DNA of 62,947 bases from CAZQYB01 sp964582985 (GCA_964582985.1 CAZOUM010000008.1:1-62947), one strand, 5' to 3'. Counted from the first letter of the stretch, positions 15,006 through 23,780 are shown. The notes: generated by a model from the sequence alone, not told the origin. A program made the numbers and translations.

Positions 15006-16136
15006 TCAGTTAATCGTAAGCCCGCAAGCGAGCAGCATAGCTTCGTGAGCGACTAGGTCATGTGTTGGTGTATAATCGGATTCTGTTTCGCCGCGAATGA
15101 TGCGAGCAAATTCGATAAGCTGGTCGTCGTAGCGGCCGGCCATTGGCGGCAGTTTAACCTCCTGGTAGCCCTTCTTGTATTTGCCGCGCCTCGACGGCCT
15201 CGAAAGGGCCAGTAACAGCCGAGGAGGCTCCAGCGGGCGGATATCCACGGTGCCCTGGTCGCCACAAACAACAAATTGACGCCTCTTGCCGCCTTCAACT
15301 TCGACCACGCTGCTGCGAATAGTAGCCGTAGCTTTCGGATACTCGAATACTGCCAACTGGTTGTCCTTGAGGTTATCCTGCTCTGGCCGAGTATGCCTTA
15401 CGTACGCAGCAATCTTCTCCGGCTTACCCAACACCGTAACCAGCGCATCAATCAGGTGACAGCCGAGGTTCTCCATAGTCCCGCCCGTGTATTCCAGCCA
15501 CGATTTACGGCTGGAGACGCTTATCTTCTTGCTTATAACACCGTGCACTTCAAAGATGTCACCGAGCCAGCCCTCACGCACTGCTTTGAAACAAAACTGA
15601 AACGCCGGATTATATCGAAACATGTAACCTAACTGCACGGCGAGTTTCCGCCTGGCCGCTTCACTCAGCAACTTTTCAAAAGCCGATAGTGACTCGCCCG
15701 GAGGCTTGTCCAAATGAAGATGCATCCCCGCCTCAAGGCATCGCGTCGCCGCCGGCACCAGATTGCGCAGCGCCGTCTCCACCGCCACCGCCTTCAGCCC
15801 TTTTGTGTTCAGCAGTTGTTCTTCGCTCATCCACTCCACGCCTTTGTACGTAGGGCGGTTTTGTACGGCTCTACGACGTTCGGGGTCGGACTCGACAATA
15901 CCAACGACTTCGTACAGGTCTCTCAGTTTCCTCAGCGTTTCCATTTTGCCTCTGGCGTGGGGGTGGGCAGTACCGACCTGGCCGATTTTGATTCTTTTGT
16001 AAGGACTGGCGGCACGGGCTATGTTGGATTTCAAGAGCACAGGCGATACAGCAAGCCCGAGCACACCCGAACCGGCGATTTCGCAGCTTTCGGCTAAGAA
16101 TCGACGGCGTGAAATCTTATCGTTTTTTGAAGACAT
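15006..16136 (-). CDS. Gfo/Idh/MocA-family oxidoreductase, Tat-type signal
   Basis: NAD(P)-dependent sugar/cyclitol dehydrogenase family. Start at 16136 is preceded by AAAGGAGC at good spacing; a longer frame from 16193 would only add residues encoded by a PR-D repeat. KISRRRFLAES followed by a hydrophobic stretch is a twin-arginine signal. The Rossmann domain follows (KIGQVGTAHPHARGK), with LDKPPGESLSAFE carrying the conserved EKP-like motif (here DKP), and ENLGCHLIDALVTVLGKPEK with the conserved His and Asp. A Tat signal on this family is common in planctomycetes and places the enzyme in the periplasm. It is the last gene of the minus-strand run with the DapA-like lyase, so it may act on the same sugar acid. 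Confidence 0.85.
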   Translation of the reverse strand: MSSKNDKISRRRFLAESCEIAGSGVLGLAVSPVLLKSNIARAASPYKRIKIGQVGTAHPHARGKMETLRKLRDLYEVVGIVESDPERRRAVQNRPTYKGVEWMSEEQLLNTKGLKAVAVETALRNLVPAATRCLEAGMHLHLDKPPGESLSAFEKLLSEAARRKLAVQLGYMFRYNPAFQFCFKAVREGWLGDIFEVHGVISKKISVSSRKSWLEYTGGTMENLGCHLIDALVTVLGKPEKIAAYVRHTRPEQDNLKDNQLAVFEYPKATATIRSSVVEVEGGKRRQFVVCGDQGTVDIRPLEPPRLLLALSRPSRRGKYKKGYQEVKLPPMAGRYDDQLIEFARIIRGETESDYTPTHDLVAHEAMLLACGLTIN

Positions 16137-16153
16137 TTGGCTGCTCCTTTGAG

Positions 16154-16191
16154 GCTCGCCCCGACCCGTCGCAGACGGGCGGGGCACGCCC
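16154..16191. repeat. PR-D palindrome upstream of the oxidoreductase gene
   Basis: GCTCGCCCCGACCCGTCGCA then GACGGGCGGGGCACGCCC. Intact intergenic copy, 18 bp upstream of the ATG and just beyond the ribosome-binding site. It serves as the uninterrupted reference for the nested copy at 13209. Confidence 0.75.
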
Positions 16192-16328
16192 AAGAGTAAA
16201 CGAACCTCACGAACCTGAGATTAAGCTGTTTCTATGGCTAATCTGGACTCTATTGCCACACGGCGTAACCGCTTAGCCTGCTACCATCTTTCGAACGCTG
16301 CCAAGGTGGGCCTGAATTGATGAAGTGC

Positions 16329-17264
16329 CTATGCTTTCAAACCCAGCTCTTCAACGTATCGGCGAATTGTCTTACGGTCTTGGGCCTCGAAAGGTTGAAA
16401 CGGCTCACCCAGGGCGTCGCTGCAAATTCCCATGCACGAGAGCGCACACTTTAGTCCCCGCAGGTAGCTGGAGTAGGCGCCAACACAGTAAATCTTGCCG
16501 CTAATCGCCATCACCTTTTCGTGCAGAGAATTTATCTTTGGCAGGTCTTTTGCCACCGCTGCATTGTACAGGTCAACGTACAACTGCGGTTTCATATTGG
16601 CCCCGCCATTTACGCCGCCGTGTCCGCCGAGCAGAACTGTTTCGGCCAGCAGCTCTTCCGGGCCGACGAGTAGTGTGAATTCAGGCTTATCCTTCAGCAG
16701 CATCTGCACTTGGTGGAAATAGAACATATTTGCTGAACTGTCCTTTAGTCCCACAACACCGGGGATGTCAGCGGCGGCCCGCACCGTCTTCGGCTCAAAA
16801 ACCAGCTTCGTGTGGCTCGGCATATTATAAAGAAAGACCGGAAGAGGCAGTTCCGGAGCCAGGTGTGCCAGGTAATTAAGAATCTCCGGCTGTGCCGCAG
16901 GAAAATAGGACGGGTGCGCCAGTACCAGCCCTTGCGCGCCGGCTTCTTTGGCTTTGCAGGCCACGCTGACCGACTCAGCAAACGCTGTATCGGTGATACC
17001 GACCAATACCGGTACGCGTCCGGCCACATGTGCACAGGTCCGCTCGATTACTTCCTGCCGCAGGCGGTAGCTAAGACTCGGCCCTTCACCGGTGGTACCT
17101 AAGATAAACAGGGCGTTTACACCGCCGGCAAGAATATGCTCGATTAGCCGCTCAAGGCCTTCGGCATCTAAAGTATCCCAGCCTGAGAGTGGTGTTATCA
17201 TCGGCACTACAATACCACGCAGTGGGGCGGGTAATACGTTCGATTTCGATGAATCTGATTTCAT
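16329..17264 (-). CDS. Dihydrodipicolinate synthase/N-acetylneuraminate lyase family aldolase
   Basis: Class I (Schiff-base) aldolase TIM barrel of 311 residues, the usual family length. Motifs are ILGTTGEGPSLS (pyruvate-binding GTTGE), FLYNMPSH with the catalytic Tyr, and GLKDSS with the Schiff-base Lys. The family splits or condenses pyruvate-containing sugar acids (NanA, KDG aldolase, DapA); specificity cannot be assigned. Not being next to lysine genes but beside a Gfo/Idh oxidoreductase, sialidase-like proteins and a sodium symporter argues for a catabolic sugar-acid lyase. A strong AAAGGAGA ribosome-binding site precedes the ATG. Confidence 0.85.
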   Translation of the reverse strand: MKSDSSKSNVLPAPLRGIVVPMITPLSGWDTLDAEGLERLIEHILAGGVNALFILGTTGEGPSLSYRLRQEVIERTCAHVAGRVPVLVGITDTAFAESVSVACKAKEAGAQGLVLAHPSYFPAAQPEILNYLAHLAPELPLPVFLYNMPSHTKLVFEPKTVRAAADIPGVVGLKDSSANMFYFHQVQMLLKDKPEFTLLVGPEELLAETVLLGGHGGVNGGANMKPQLYVDLYNAAVAKDLPKINSLHEKVMAISGKIYCVGAYSSYLRGLKCALSCMGICSDALGEPFQPFEAQDRKTIRRYVEELGLKA

Positions 17265-17303
17265 TTTTACTGGTTCTCCTTTCTGTGTTCGTAGTTATGA
17301 GTT

Positions 17304-17361
17304 CGCCCGCTGCGACGCATCGCGGCGAGTAGTTCATAGATTATGAATCCGCCTTTGGCGG
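17304..17361. repeat. Intergenic partial PR-E and a PR-G palindrome
   Basis: CGCCCGCTGCGACGCATCGC then GGCGAG matches the centre of PR-E with a 5-bp deletion. It is followed by TCCGCC-TTT-GGCGGA. Both lie between the lyase gene and the URO-D-superfamily gene. Confidence 0.6.
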
Positions 17362-17371
17362 AAACAATGAA

Positions 17372-18391
17372 CTATGAACTAAAAACTGGTCTATTGCTGA
17401 TTTCTTCGCACAAATCAATAAGCGCCTGGACGCGTTCGTCCGGCGTGCCGGCCTCGATGTCTGCTGCAACAATATCGCAGGGGCCATAGTCGCGAGCGAT
17501 TTTTTCCATATCCCCACGTATTTCTTCCCATGGTTTATTCGCAAGGTCCATTGGCGTATACATAATAGCACGTCTGGCGTTGGGAACCATCTGCCGCGCA
17601 CGAGCTAAGTCAGAATTCATACCCATGTCAATATAACCAAGGTTCTGAATCCTGGAATAGTCTTCAATGTAAGGGTCAGCATTCCAGGCGCAGTTGTGGA
17701 TGGCGATACAGCCGAACTCCTTCTCAAAACGCTCATCAAAAGGCAGAAAAAGCTCGCGGTATTGTTCGGGGGAAATCATATTGACCAGACAGTTGCTGAC
17801 GGTCATAAAGTTGATGTCGACACCGCTTCTCTTTTGCCGCTCATGCAGCCACTTAATCGCCTCGCTCATTGTGCTGTAGATGCACTCGAAAAGATGACGA
17901 CATCTGTCCGGCGCATCCATAATGTCAAAGAAGATTTTTTCGCCGCGAAGACGCTGTGCGTTATTAAGGATGCCCTGCCAGTTTAGGAAGCCGTGAATTT
18001 CGCCTTCGGACTGCTCAATCCAGTCGACCTGCCGCACAATGTCGGCGAATACAGGATTTGTGTCGAGGTCGGGCGGTTCCAGATTTTCTGTCTCCTCATC
18101 GCTTAGGTACTTGTGCTCGCAGTTTGGCCAGTTGTCTTCGGCGTATATTGCGGGCACGCCATAAATCATTGCCACTACGTTGCCTCCGTAGACACCGGTC
18201 AGCAAATCCAGAGGCTTGTCCGGTTTATCGATACCGCCTATCTTTGAGCCGGGGAATCGCCGTCTCAATTCATCACGCATAGCAAGGACTGTTTGGCGTC
18301 TATACGTGGGGTCGGTATGCCATTTCTCTCCGAAGTCGATGCCGAGAGCGGTCCGGAACCACTTTGGCGTAAAGCCAATCTCCGGGCGCAT
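17372..18391 (-). CDS. Uroporphyrinogen-decarboxylase-superfamily protein (methyltransferase-like)
   Basis: About 339 residues from the ATG at 18391 (MRPEIGFTPKWF), preceded by AGGAAC; the longer frame is repeat-like and GC-rich. The protein follows the COG0407 barrel pattern. It carries an IHNCAW segment (His-x-Cys) and downstream cysteines (YGPCDI, LCEEIS), the sort of ligand set used for zinc in the MtaA/CmuA methyltransferases of this superfamily. True haem-pathway UroD is unlikely in this sugar-gene context. A role in methyl transfer, for example removing methyl groups from a substrate, is inference. It lies between the SUMF1-BNR genes and the lyase gene on the same strand. Confidence 0.75.
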   Translation of the reverse strand: MRPEIGFTPKWFRTALGIDFGEKWHTDPTYRRQTVLAMRDELRRRFPGSKIGGIDKPDKPLDLLTGVYGGNVVAMIYGVPAIYAEDNWPNCEHKYLSDEETENLEPPDLDTNPVFADIVRQVDWIEQSEGEIHGFLNWQGILNNAQRLRGEKIFFDIMDAPDRCRHLFECIYSTMSEAIKWLHERQKRSGVDINFMTVSNCLVNMISPEQYRELFLPFDERFEKEFGCIAIHNCAWNADPYIEDYSRIQNLGYIDMGMNSDLARARQMVPNARRAIMYTPMDLANKPWEEIRGDMEKIARDYGPCDIVAADIEAGTPDERVQALIDLCEEISNRPVFSS

Positions 18392-18529
18392 AAAAGGTTC
18401 CTGTCCTGTTGCCGGCCGGCGTCTCGCCGGCGCCGCCGGGGCAATGTAACTTATTTGTTGGCAAACACTTGTTGGCACCTGCACTGCTCCTAAAACTTGG
18501 GTTTTCCTAATATACTTACTGCCCCCCTT

Positions 18530-18750
18530 CCGCCGTTAAGAGGCGTCCCGCGGATTGTCCCTCAGGGACAGGGGGGAGCACAGTGCCGAGCATCATACCT
18601 GAAACCACCGACCACTTCAAGGCTGCGATCAGATTTTTTGTTGCCCCGCCCCGCTCCTCGGTGAGGGGCGAGGCCCGCGTTCAATTGGGCTGACCCCGTT
18701 AGAGCCTTTTCCTTTCCGGTCTCTAACAGGGTTCTGGTCTCTAACGGGGC
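18530..18750. repeat. Mosaic of palindromic repeats
   Basis: This gap and the adjoining 3' end of paralogue 5 hold PR-C (18530-18554), a TGTCCCTCAGGGACA palindrome (about 18556-18570), a GC-rich repeat (18642-18677, related to 27785) and PR-F (18693-18750, with a duplicated GGTCTCTAAC arm). The distal PR-F arm supplies the stop codon of paralogue 5. Confidence 0.7.
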
Positions 18751-21584
18751 TGAGTGGGTCCTGTCAGGTCGTAGCTGATATGGCTTACCAACGCCTCAGT
18801 TTCGTCGCTAGCAACACCCCACTGGATGAACGAGCCTCGGGCCGGCTCTCTCCACCCGATTTGCAGGTCTGCCTTCTCAACGCCGAGCAGCGTCCCATCC
18901 CGATAAATCTGCACCGCCGTATCATCCCGAATTGCAAGCCGGTAAGTATGCATTTGGCTGCGGTTATCGTATCCTCTGGCGATTTCAACAAACTCATTGT
19001 CATACCAGTAATAGACGCCGGTTTCTGTGATTGAGATAAAATAGTGATTGACCGTTAATGTACCGCCTCTCACAAAAACCTCAAATTCAAAGCCTTGCTC
19101 TTTCCCATTGCTACGGGTTACCTGGACGGCAACCTCTGCTGTCAAACCTTTGTGAGGGTCTGCTTGACTCAACCCATTGCTTCTTTCGTTTGACCAATAG
19201 GCCCCGAGCTTGCCCTTGCCACCTATTCTTAACATACCGTTACTTCGTGAGCTTACTACGTTCTTTTCTTCGATGACAAAATGCCATGGCGGCTTAGCTT
19301 TGCTGGGCAGCTTCTTTGCATCGTAGACCTTGGGCCCAAGGACCTGCGGTAGTTGCTTGCGAACTGGTAAGTAGCGTCGCATCAGCGATTTTGGTGCAGC
19401 CGGTGGCCCCGCTTCCAGCCAGGCTAAGTTGAAGGCGTAGTGATTGACGCTCGAAATCAAATGAATCACATTGTCCAGACCCTGACAAACCGAAAGATAA
19501 CCCAAAGGCTCCGAGTTGGTCGCATTCATGAGCACGGGAGCATTATCAATCGTGTCAACCGGATGGTCGGGCTTACAATCGCTGATGACCCGCCGCACAG
19601 GCCAGCTCTTACCCCCGTCATAAGACAACGCTCCAAATAAGCTGGCAACGTGGCGAGGCGGTCTTGTGCCATCTGGAGTTGGCTCAAAGTTGTGGATATC
19701 CTTGGCAAATGAAGCGAAGAAAAGAGGTCCTTCCTTCAGCCGAATTAGGGCCGCCCGCTGGCCGCCGGTAATTGGCGGGAATGGGCTTGCGCTGGCCTCC
19801 CAACTTTTGCCCATATCGGTGGAAATGCTTTTGGGCATCCATCCATCGATGTTCTGATTCCGGCCCAGTGCCATCAATCGGCCGTCACTGAGTTCGACGA
19901 TACCGGCGTGGATACCGTTTATCTTTCCACCGGGGTCGGTCCAGGTTTGGCCGTTATCACGACTGACCCAGACCGTCGAGCCGTGTTCGGCATCGGCGCC
20001 GAACACAATGGCCCCATCGCGCGTGCGAAATGCCGGTTCACCGACCATCTGCCGGAAGCCGTGTTCGGGGGCTATCAGTCGAGCTTTGGACCAGGTGACG
20101 CCGTTGTCTTTTGATGTGCGCATAATGATGGCCAGCGGTTCCCACTTTCCCGCTACCGAAAGACCGTTGAAATGGTAAATCGTATCCTTACCGTCAAACC
20201 ACAGAGCCGGGCAGTGGTCGTTTCGGTCGGGCGTGTCCCAGAACAGCGAAGCGGGTTCCCATTGCTCTCGGCCAAAACGTAGTCTGCTGGCGGCAACTGC
20301 CAGTTCCCGTCCTCTTTCCTCAACGCAGGTATACCAGATTGCCAACAGGTCTCCATTCGGGCATTCAACGATTGCAGGGTCGTGGTTGTGATGGTAAAAC
20401 AGCGGACCACTGGAGCCTTGCGGAATCTTAACGTATCGGCGAGGGCCTTTGAAGTAAGGCTTGTCAGGGTCCGGGCCCCTGGTGACGTTCCGGGGTATTC
20501 TTTGTTTGACTTTGCGTTGATACCGCTGGGGCGGCGGCACCGGTAATGGCTTTGTCTTGGGCAGCTCGCCCATTGCAACGCGGAAGCCAATCAGCCAATG
20601 TTTATTCTCCGGCAGTGTACCCATTCGGTTGGCCGAACGCAGATAGTATAGATTGGTTCCATGGCTGCCGCCGCGAGTGACCCTGAAATCACCATCAAGC
20701 CGGCCGACCGGGTTGGTCTGCTCAGCCTTCTCGTAGGGGCCGTACCAGTCGCAGCACCACTCTTCAACATTGCCGTGCATATCATATAGCCCCCAGGGGT
20801 TTGGCCGCGTCTGGCCCACGGTCAGCGGGACTATGTCATTCTGATCTTGGAACGAAGTACGCCGCGCGTTTTTGTGAAACTCCTCGGGCAGACTGAAACC
20901 TGTCCAGAAAGGAGTCATTGTCCCTGCTCGGCAGGCGTATTCCCACTCGGCCTCGGTCGGCAGACGGTAGGGCACACCTTCTTTTTTTGAGAGCCAGTCA
21001 CAGAAGGCCTTGGCCTCGTGCCAACTGATGAATACAACGGCCTCATCATCCTCCTTAGAGAACCCGTTTTTCCCCCGTAGTTGCCGGTGAGATAGGTCGA
21101 ACTGCTCGTACTGCGCGTTGGTCACTTCACAGGCGGCCATGTAAAACGGCTTACTGATATTCACCCGGTGCGCCGGCTTTTCGTCGAAATCGGCGTTGCG
21201 GACATGTTCCACAATGATTGCGAACCTGCACGGGTCTCCGTTCGGGAATTTCTGAACTAACTCGGCTCTTTGAGGGTAACTCAAGTTTTTGGTCAGCTCA
21301 TTCGGCAGTGGCGTCGCGCTTTCGCCCATCACGAAGCTGCCGGCCCCGGCCCGTGATACACGGGCGGGGCCAGGCTCGATGAGCACCATCTTCATCCCAA
21401 GCGAATTAGTGAAAGTTCTTCTTGTTTTGCCGCCCTGCGCGAACGCGGCAGACGACGTCCTTGACTCCGCCAGTGGCGGATTGTCTGCGCCCCCGGTAAG
21501 ATGGGGTCTGCGACATCCGGAAGTTACGCAGGCAAACAACACGCTTACTACAATACCCGTGGCATAAAATAATTGTCTTTTCAT
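18741..21584 (-). CDS. Exported SUMF1-domain / BNR propeller fusion protein, paralogue 5 (type A)
   Basis: Start at 21584 (MKRQLFYATG, with GGAG upstream); the frame from 21647 would begin inside a PR-A copy. Hydrophobic lead ending VTSGC, possibly a lipoprotein signal although the lipobox is not ideal. SUMF1 domain with FTNSLGMKMVLIEPG, VTNAQYEQFDLSHRQLRG, RLPTEAEWEYACRAGT, MHGNVEEWCCDWYGPY and RGGSHG. Propeller with NHDPAIVECPNGDLLA and Asp-box-like SKDNGVTW, SRDNGQTW, STDMGKSW. The tail shares HTYRLAIRDD and QIYRDGTLLGV with paralogue 3. The FGE cysteine pair is missing. It contains PR-D (10 residues, PARVSRAGAG), PR-B, PR-G and PR-A insertions, and its TAG stop lies in PR-F. Confidence 0.8.
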   Translation of the reverse strand: MKRQLFYATGIVVSVLFACVTSGCRRPHLTGGADNPPLAESRTSSAAFAQGGKTRRTFTNSLGMKMVLIEPGPARVSRAGAGSFVMGESATPLPNELTKNLSYPQRAELVQKFPNGDPCRFAIIVEHVRNADFDEKPAHRVNISKPFYMAACEVTNAQYEQFDLSHRQLRGKNGFSKEDDEAVVFISWHEAKAFCDWLSKKEGVPYRLPTEAEWEYACRAGTMTPFWTGFSLPEEFHKNARRTSFQDQNDIVPLTVGQTRPNPWGLYDMHGNVEEWCCDWYGPYEKAEQTNPVGRLDGDFRVTRGGSHGTNLYYLRSANRMGTLPENKHWLIGFRVAMGELPKTKPLPVPPPQRYQRKVKQRIPRNVTRGPDPDKPYFKGPRRYVKIPQGSSGPLFYHHNHDPAIVECPNGDLLAIWYTCVEERGRELAVAASRLRFGREQWEPASLFWDTPDRNDHCPALWFDGKDTIYHFNGLSVAGKWEPLAIIMRTSKDNGVTWSKARLIAPEHGFRQMVGEPAFRTRDGAIVFGADAEHGSTVWVSRDNGQTWTDPGGKINGIHAGIVELSDGRLMALGRNQNIDGWMPKSISTDMGKSWEASASPFPPITGGQRAALIRLKEGPLFFASFAKDIHNFEPTPDGTRPPRHVASLFGALSYDGGKSWPVRRVISDCKPDHPVDTIDNAPVLMNATNSEPLGYLSVCQGLDNVIHLISSVNHYAFNLAWLEAGPPAAPKSLMRRYLPVRKQLPQVLGPKVYDAKKLPSKAKPPWHFVIEEKNVVSSRSNGMLRIGGKGKLGAYWSNERSNGLSQADPHKGLTAEVAVQVTRSNGKEQGFEFEVFVRGGTLTVNHYFISITETGVYYWYDNEFVEIARGYDNRSQMHTYRLAIRDDTAVQIYRDGTLLGVEKADLQIGWREPARGSFIQWGVASDETEALVSHISYDLTGPTQPR
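19328..19341. repeat. PR-A inside paralogue 5
   Basis: Perfect CCTTGGGCCCAAGG, encoding VLGPKV between the propeller and the tail domain. The same peptide LGPKV occurs in the signal region of paralogue 4 because the repeat is read in the same frame there. Confidence 0.75.
21342..21371. repeat. PR-D inside paralogue 5
   Basis: GGCCCCGGCCCGTGATACAC then GGGCGGGGCC. It adds ten residues, PARVSRAGAG, in IEPG-SFVMG, a strand that is contiguous in the other paralogues (for example IEPGTFQMG). Confidence 0.8.
21465..21514. repeat. PR-G and PR-B in the N-terminal region of paralogue 5
   Basis: The TCCGCC-AGT-GGCGGA palindrome is followed directly by a full PR-B unit. PR-B is translated as CRRPHLTGG right after the hydrophobic signal. 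Confidence 0.7.
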
Positions 21585-21609
21585 AACGGCACTCCAATCC
21601 CCCTTGTGA

Positions 21610-21623
21610 CCTTGGGCCCAAGG
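21610..21623. repeat. PR-A between paralogues 5 and 6
   Basis: Perfect CCTTGGGCCCAAGG in the 84-bp gap between the chosen start of paralogue 5 and the end of paralogue 6. Confidence 0.7.
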
Positions 21624-21668
21624 TCCCTTAGTTCCCTGGAATGTCACTGCTAATAAAAGCTTGCCCCC

Positions 21669-23780
21669 TTATTCCCTTTGTGCTGGCGTGGGCTTCTTTA
21701 GCCACGCCAGATTGAAAGCATAATGATTCCAGCTACTAATCAGGTGAATGACACCGTCTGGCGCCTGGGTGCCGGCCATGTAGCCTTTCGGCTCGGCTGT
21801 TGTCGGGCTCATGGTGAAATCATCTCCATTTGTCGTTTGAGCTTCGTGAGCGGGACCGTCATCAGTTATCAAACGCCGTACCGGCCAAGTTTGGCCTTCA
21901 TCAAAACTAAGCGCGCCAAACAGCCCGTTGACCTGACGGAACTGCCCCGCGGCGTCGGTGATAATCATATCATCGGCAAATGAGGCAAAGAACAGCGAAC
22001 CCTCTTTAAGCCGCAGCAGCACGAGTCGCTGCCCGCCACCAATGGAATTGAAACGGCTGGCTGAGTACGTCCAGTTATTGCCCATATCGGTGGAAATGCT
22101 TTTGGGCATTTTACCATCGATACTGTCTCCTCGCCCAAAGGCCAACAGACTGCCGTCATTGAGTTGAGCACACCCGGTGTGTATGCCGGCAATCCATGCG
22201 CCGCTCTTACCTGCCTTAAACTCAGGCTTCGGTTTACCTTCGCCCGGGTCGACCCAGGTATTGCCGCCGTCACGGCTAACATGGATTGCGGAACCACCGC
22301 TGCCCCCGGGCACCGCGTCACAGGTCACAATTATGTAACTTTCCCTTGTGATGAACGGACCGGCTATAACCTGGTGGCGATAGTCATGCACGGGGTGAAT
22401 TATGCGGGACTTCGACCAGCTCGCGCCATTATTGCTGCTCTTTCGCATTAGCAGCGCAAGGTTTTCCCACGTCCCGTGGGTACTTAACCCGTTGAAGTGA
22501 TAGATTGTGTCGTTCCTTCGGTCCTTCGCCGGTAAGAGGCGTCCCGCGGAGGCCTCAAAGTTCCACAGCAGGCTGCTGCCGTGGTCGTTTCGGTCCGGCG
22601 CATCCCAGAAGGGTGATGCCGGCTCCCACTCTTTGCGCCGTAAGGCGTCCTGCGGACTGCCATGTCGCAGCCGGGATGCAGCCACCATTAGGTTCCTGCC
22701 CTTCTCGCTCGTCGTCGAATACCATATCGCCAGGAGGTCACCGTTGGGACAAGCCGTAATCGCAGGTTGATGATTATGTCGGGACCAGAGCGGCCCTTTG
22801 GAGCCCTCCGGAATCTTGACGTAATTTCGCGGCCCTTCAAAATACGGCTTCTCAGAGTCGGGGCCATCGGACCAATCATGAGGCTTCTGCTTAACATTCT
22901 GTGCCCACAAAGCGGACGTTTTAACCGCCTCGGGGCAGGGTGGTGGCGGCATCTGGCCGATTACTACCCGAAATCCAATCAGCCAGTGTTTGTCCTCCGG
23001 TAGCGTTCCCATTCGGTTAGCGCTTCTTAGATAGCTTACCTTTGTGTTATAACTGCCGCCGCGTGTCACCTTGAAGTCACCGTCGATGGGCCCGTCAGGA
23101 TCCGTTTGCTCGGCTGCCGTGTACGGACCATACCAATCGTAGCACCACTCTTCTACGTTGCCGTGCATATCATATAGCCCCCATTTGTTGGCAGGTGTCA
23201 TACCGACCGTGAGGTCAACCGGGCTTGGAAATGCCTCTCTCTCCTGATGCTTGTGATATATCTCCGGCAATTCGTCGCCGGTATAATATTTGGTGGCTGT
23301 TCCGCCGCGAGGCGTCCTGCGGACGGCCCGACAGGCGTATTCCCACTCGGCCTCGGTCGGCAGCCGATAAGGCAGGTTTTCTTTTGCCGAGAGCCACTCG
23401 CAGAGCTTCACCGCATCATACCAACTGACATATATTACCGCTTGGTCGGGTTCTTTTGACAAATCGTATTTTCCGCGCATAGACTTATGTGAGAGGTCGA
23501 ACTTCTCGTACTGGGCGTTGGTAACCTCGGTTACGGCCATATAGAACGACTTCGTAATGTTTACCTTGTGGACAGGCCTCTCGTCAAAGTCGCCGCCTTC
23601 AGGACTACCCATCATAAAGCTGCCCGACTCAATACGAACAAACTTCATACCGATGGAGTTTGTATATTCCTTTCCTCTTGGCAACTGGTCCCTAAGGGAC
23701 CGAGCTGCTCGCGCGGTTCTTGGCGACTGTATACTTATGACAGAACAGATAAGAAATATTACCAACAATGTCCGTTTCAT
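21669..23780 (-). CDS. Exported SUMF1-domain / BNR propeller fusion protein, paralogue 6 (type A, no tail domain)
   Basis: 703 residues: signal peptide 1-26; SUMF1 domain about 35-280 (YTNSIGMKFVRIESGSFMMG, VTNAQYEKFDLSHKSMRG, RLPTEAEWEYACRA, MHGNVEEWCYDWYGPY, RGGSYN); propeller to the C-terminus (SSNNGASW, SRDGGNTW, STDMGNNW, SFDEGQTW). The jelly-roll tail of paralogues 3 and 5 is missing; the protein stops after the last propeller strands (HYAFNLAWLKKP). Four repeat-derived insertions are visible: RSLRDQ near the N-terminus, VRRTPRG inside the invariant CRAGT loop, SPQDALRRK in the ASRLR-WEPAS strand and ASAGRLLPAKDR before NDTIYHFNGLS. AAGAAAGGG upstream is the ribosome-binding site. No FGE cysteine pair. 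Confidence 0.8.
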   Translation of the reverse strand: MKRTLLVIFLICSVISIQSPRTARAARSLRDQLPRGKEYTNSIGMKFVRIESGSFMMGSPEGGDFDERPVHKVNITKSFYMAVTEVTNAQYEKFDLSHKSMRGKYDLSKEPDQAVIYVSWYDAVKLCEWLSAKENLPYRLPTEAEWEYACRAVRRTPRGGTATKYYTGDELPEIYHKHQEREAFPSPVDLTVGMTPANKWGLYDMHGNVEEWCYDWYGPYTAAEQTDPDGPIDGDFKVTRGGSYNTKVSYLRSANRMGTLPEDKHWLIGFRVVIGQMPPPPCPEAVKTSALWAQNVKQKPHDWSDGPDSEKPYFEGPRNYVKIPEGSKGPLWSRHNHQPAITACPNGDLLAIWYSTTSEKGRNLMVAASRLRHGSPQDALRRKEWEPASPFWDAPDRNDHGSSLLWNFEASAGRLLPAKDRRNDTIYHFNGLSTHGTWENLALLMRKSSNNGASWSKSRIIHPVHDYRHQVIAGPFITRESYIIVTCDAVPGGSGGSAIHVSRDGGNTWVDPGEGKPKPEFKAGKSGAWIAGIHTGCAQLNDGSLLAFGRGDSIDGKMPKSISTDMGNNWTYSASRFNSIGGGQRLVLLRLKEGSLFFASFADDMIITDAAGQFRQVNGLFGALSFDEGQTWPVRRLITDDGPAHEAQTTNGDDFTMSPTTAEPKGYMAGTQAPDGVIHLISSWNHYAFNLAWLKKPTPAQRE
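22527..22550. repeat. PR-C inside paralogue 6, copy 1
   Basis: CGCCGGTAAGAGGCGTCCCG then CGGA. It is translated in a different frame from the 22635 copy (ASAGRLLPAK). The paralogue 5 segment FDGKDTIYH is 13 residues shorter here. Confidence 0.75.
22635..22656. repeat. PR-C inside paralogue 6, copy 2
   Basis: GCGCCGTAAGGCGTCCTGCG then GA, read as SPQDALRR. Paralogue 5 reads RLRFGREQWEPAS and paralogue 6 reads RLRHG followed by the insert and WEPAS, seven residues longer. Confidence 0.8.
23302..23323. repeat. PR-C inside paralogue 6, copy 3
   Basis: CCGCCGCGAGGCGTCCTGCG then GA, translated VRRTPRG. It interrupts the SUMF1 sequence CRAGT, which is continuous in paralogues 1, 3, 4 and 5, adding seven residues (21 bp). 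Confidence 0.8.
23687..23701. repeat. Short palindrome in the N-terminal region of paralogue 6
   Basis: GGTCCCT-A-AGGGACC, encoding SLRDQ just after the signal peptide. A related TGTCCCTCAGGGACA lies in the 18.55-kb repeat mosaic. Confidence 0.5.

Noticed and set aside
16137..16193. Extended N-terminus of the Gfo/Idh oxidoreductase
   Set aside because: The extra residues are encoded by a PR-D repeat and the ribosome-binding site, and the Tat signal starts at 16136.
4145..23780. True neuraminidases (sialidases)
   Set aside because: Asp-box-like propeller strands are clear but an N-terminal Arg-Ile-Pro-type motif and a complete Arg triad could not be seen; the activity was left open.
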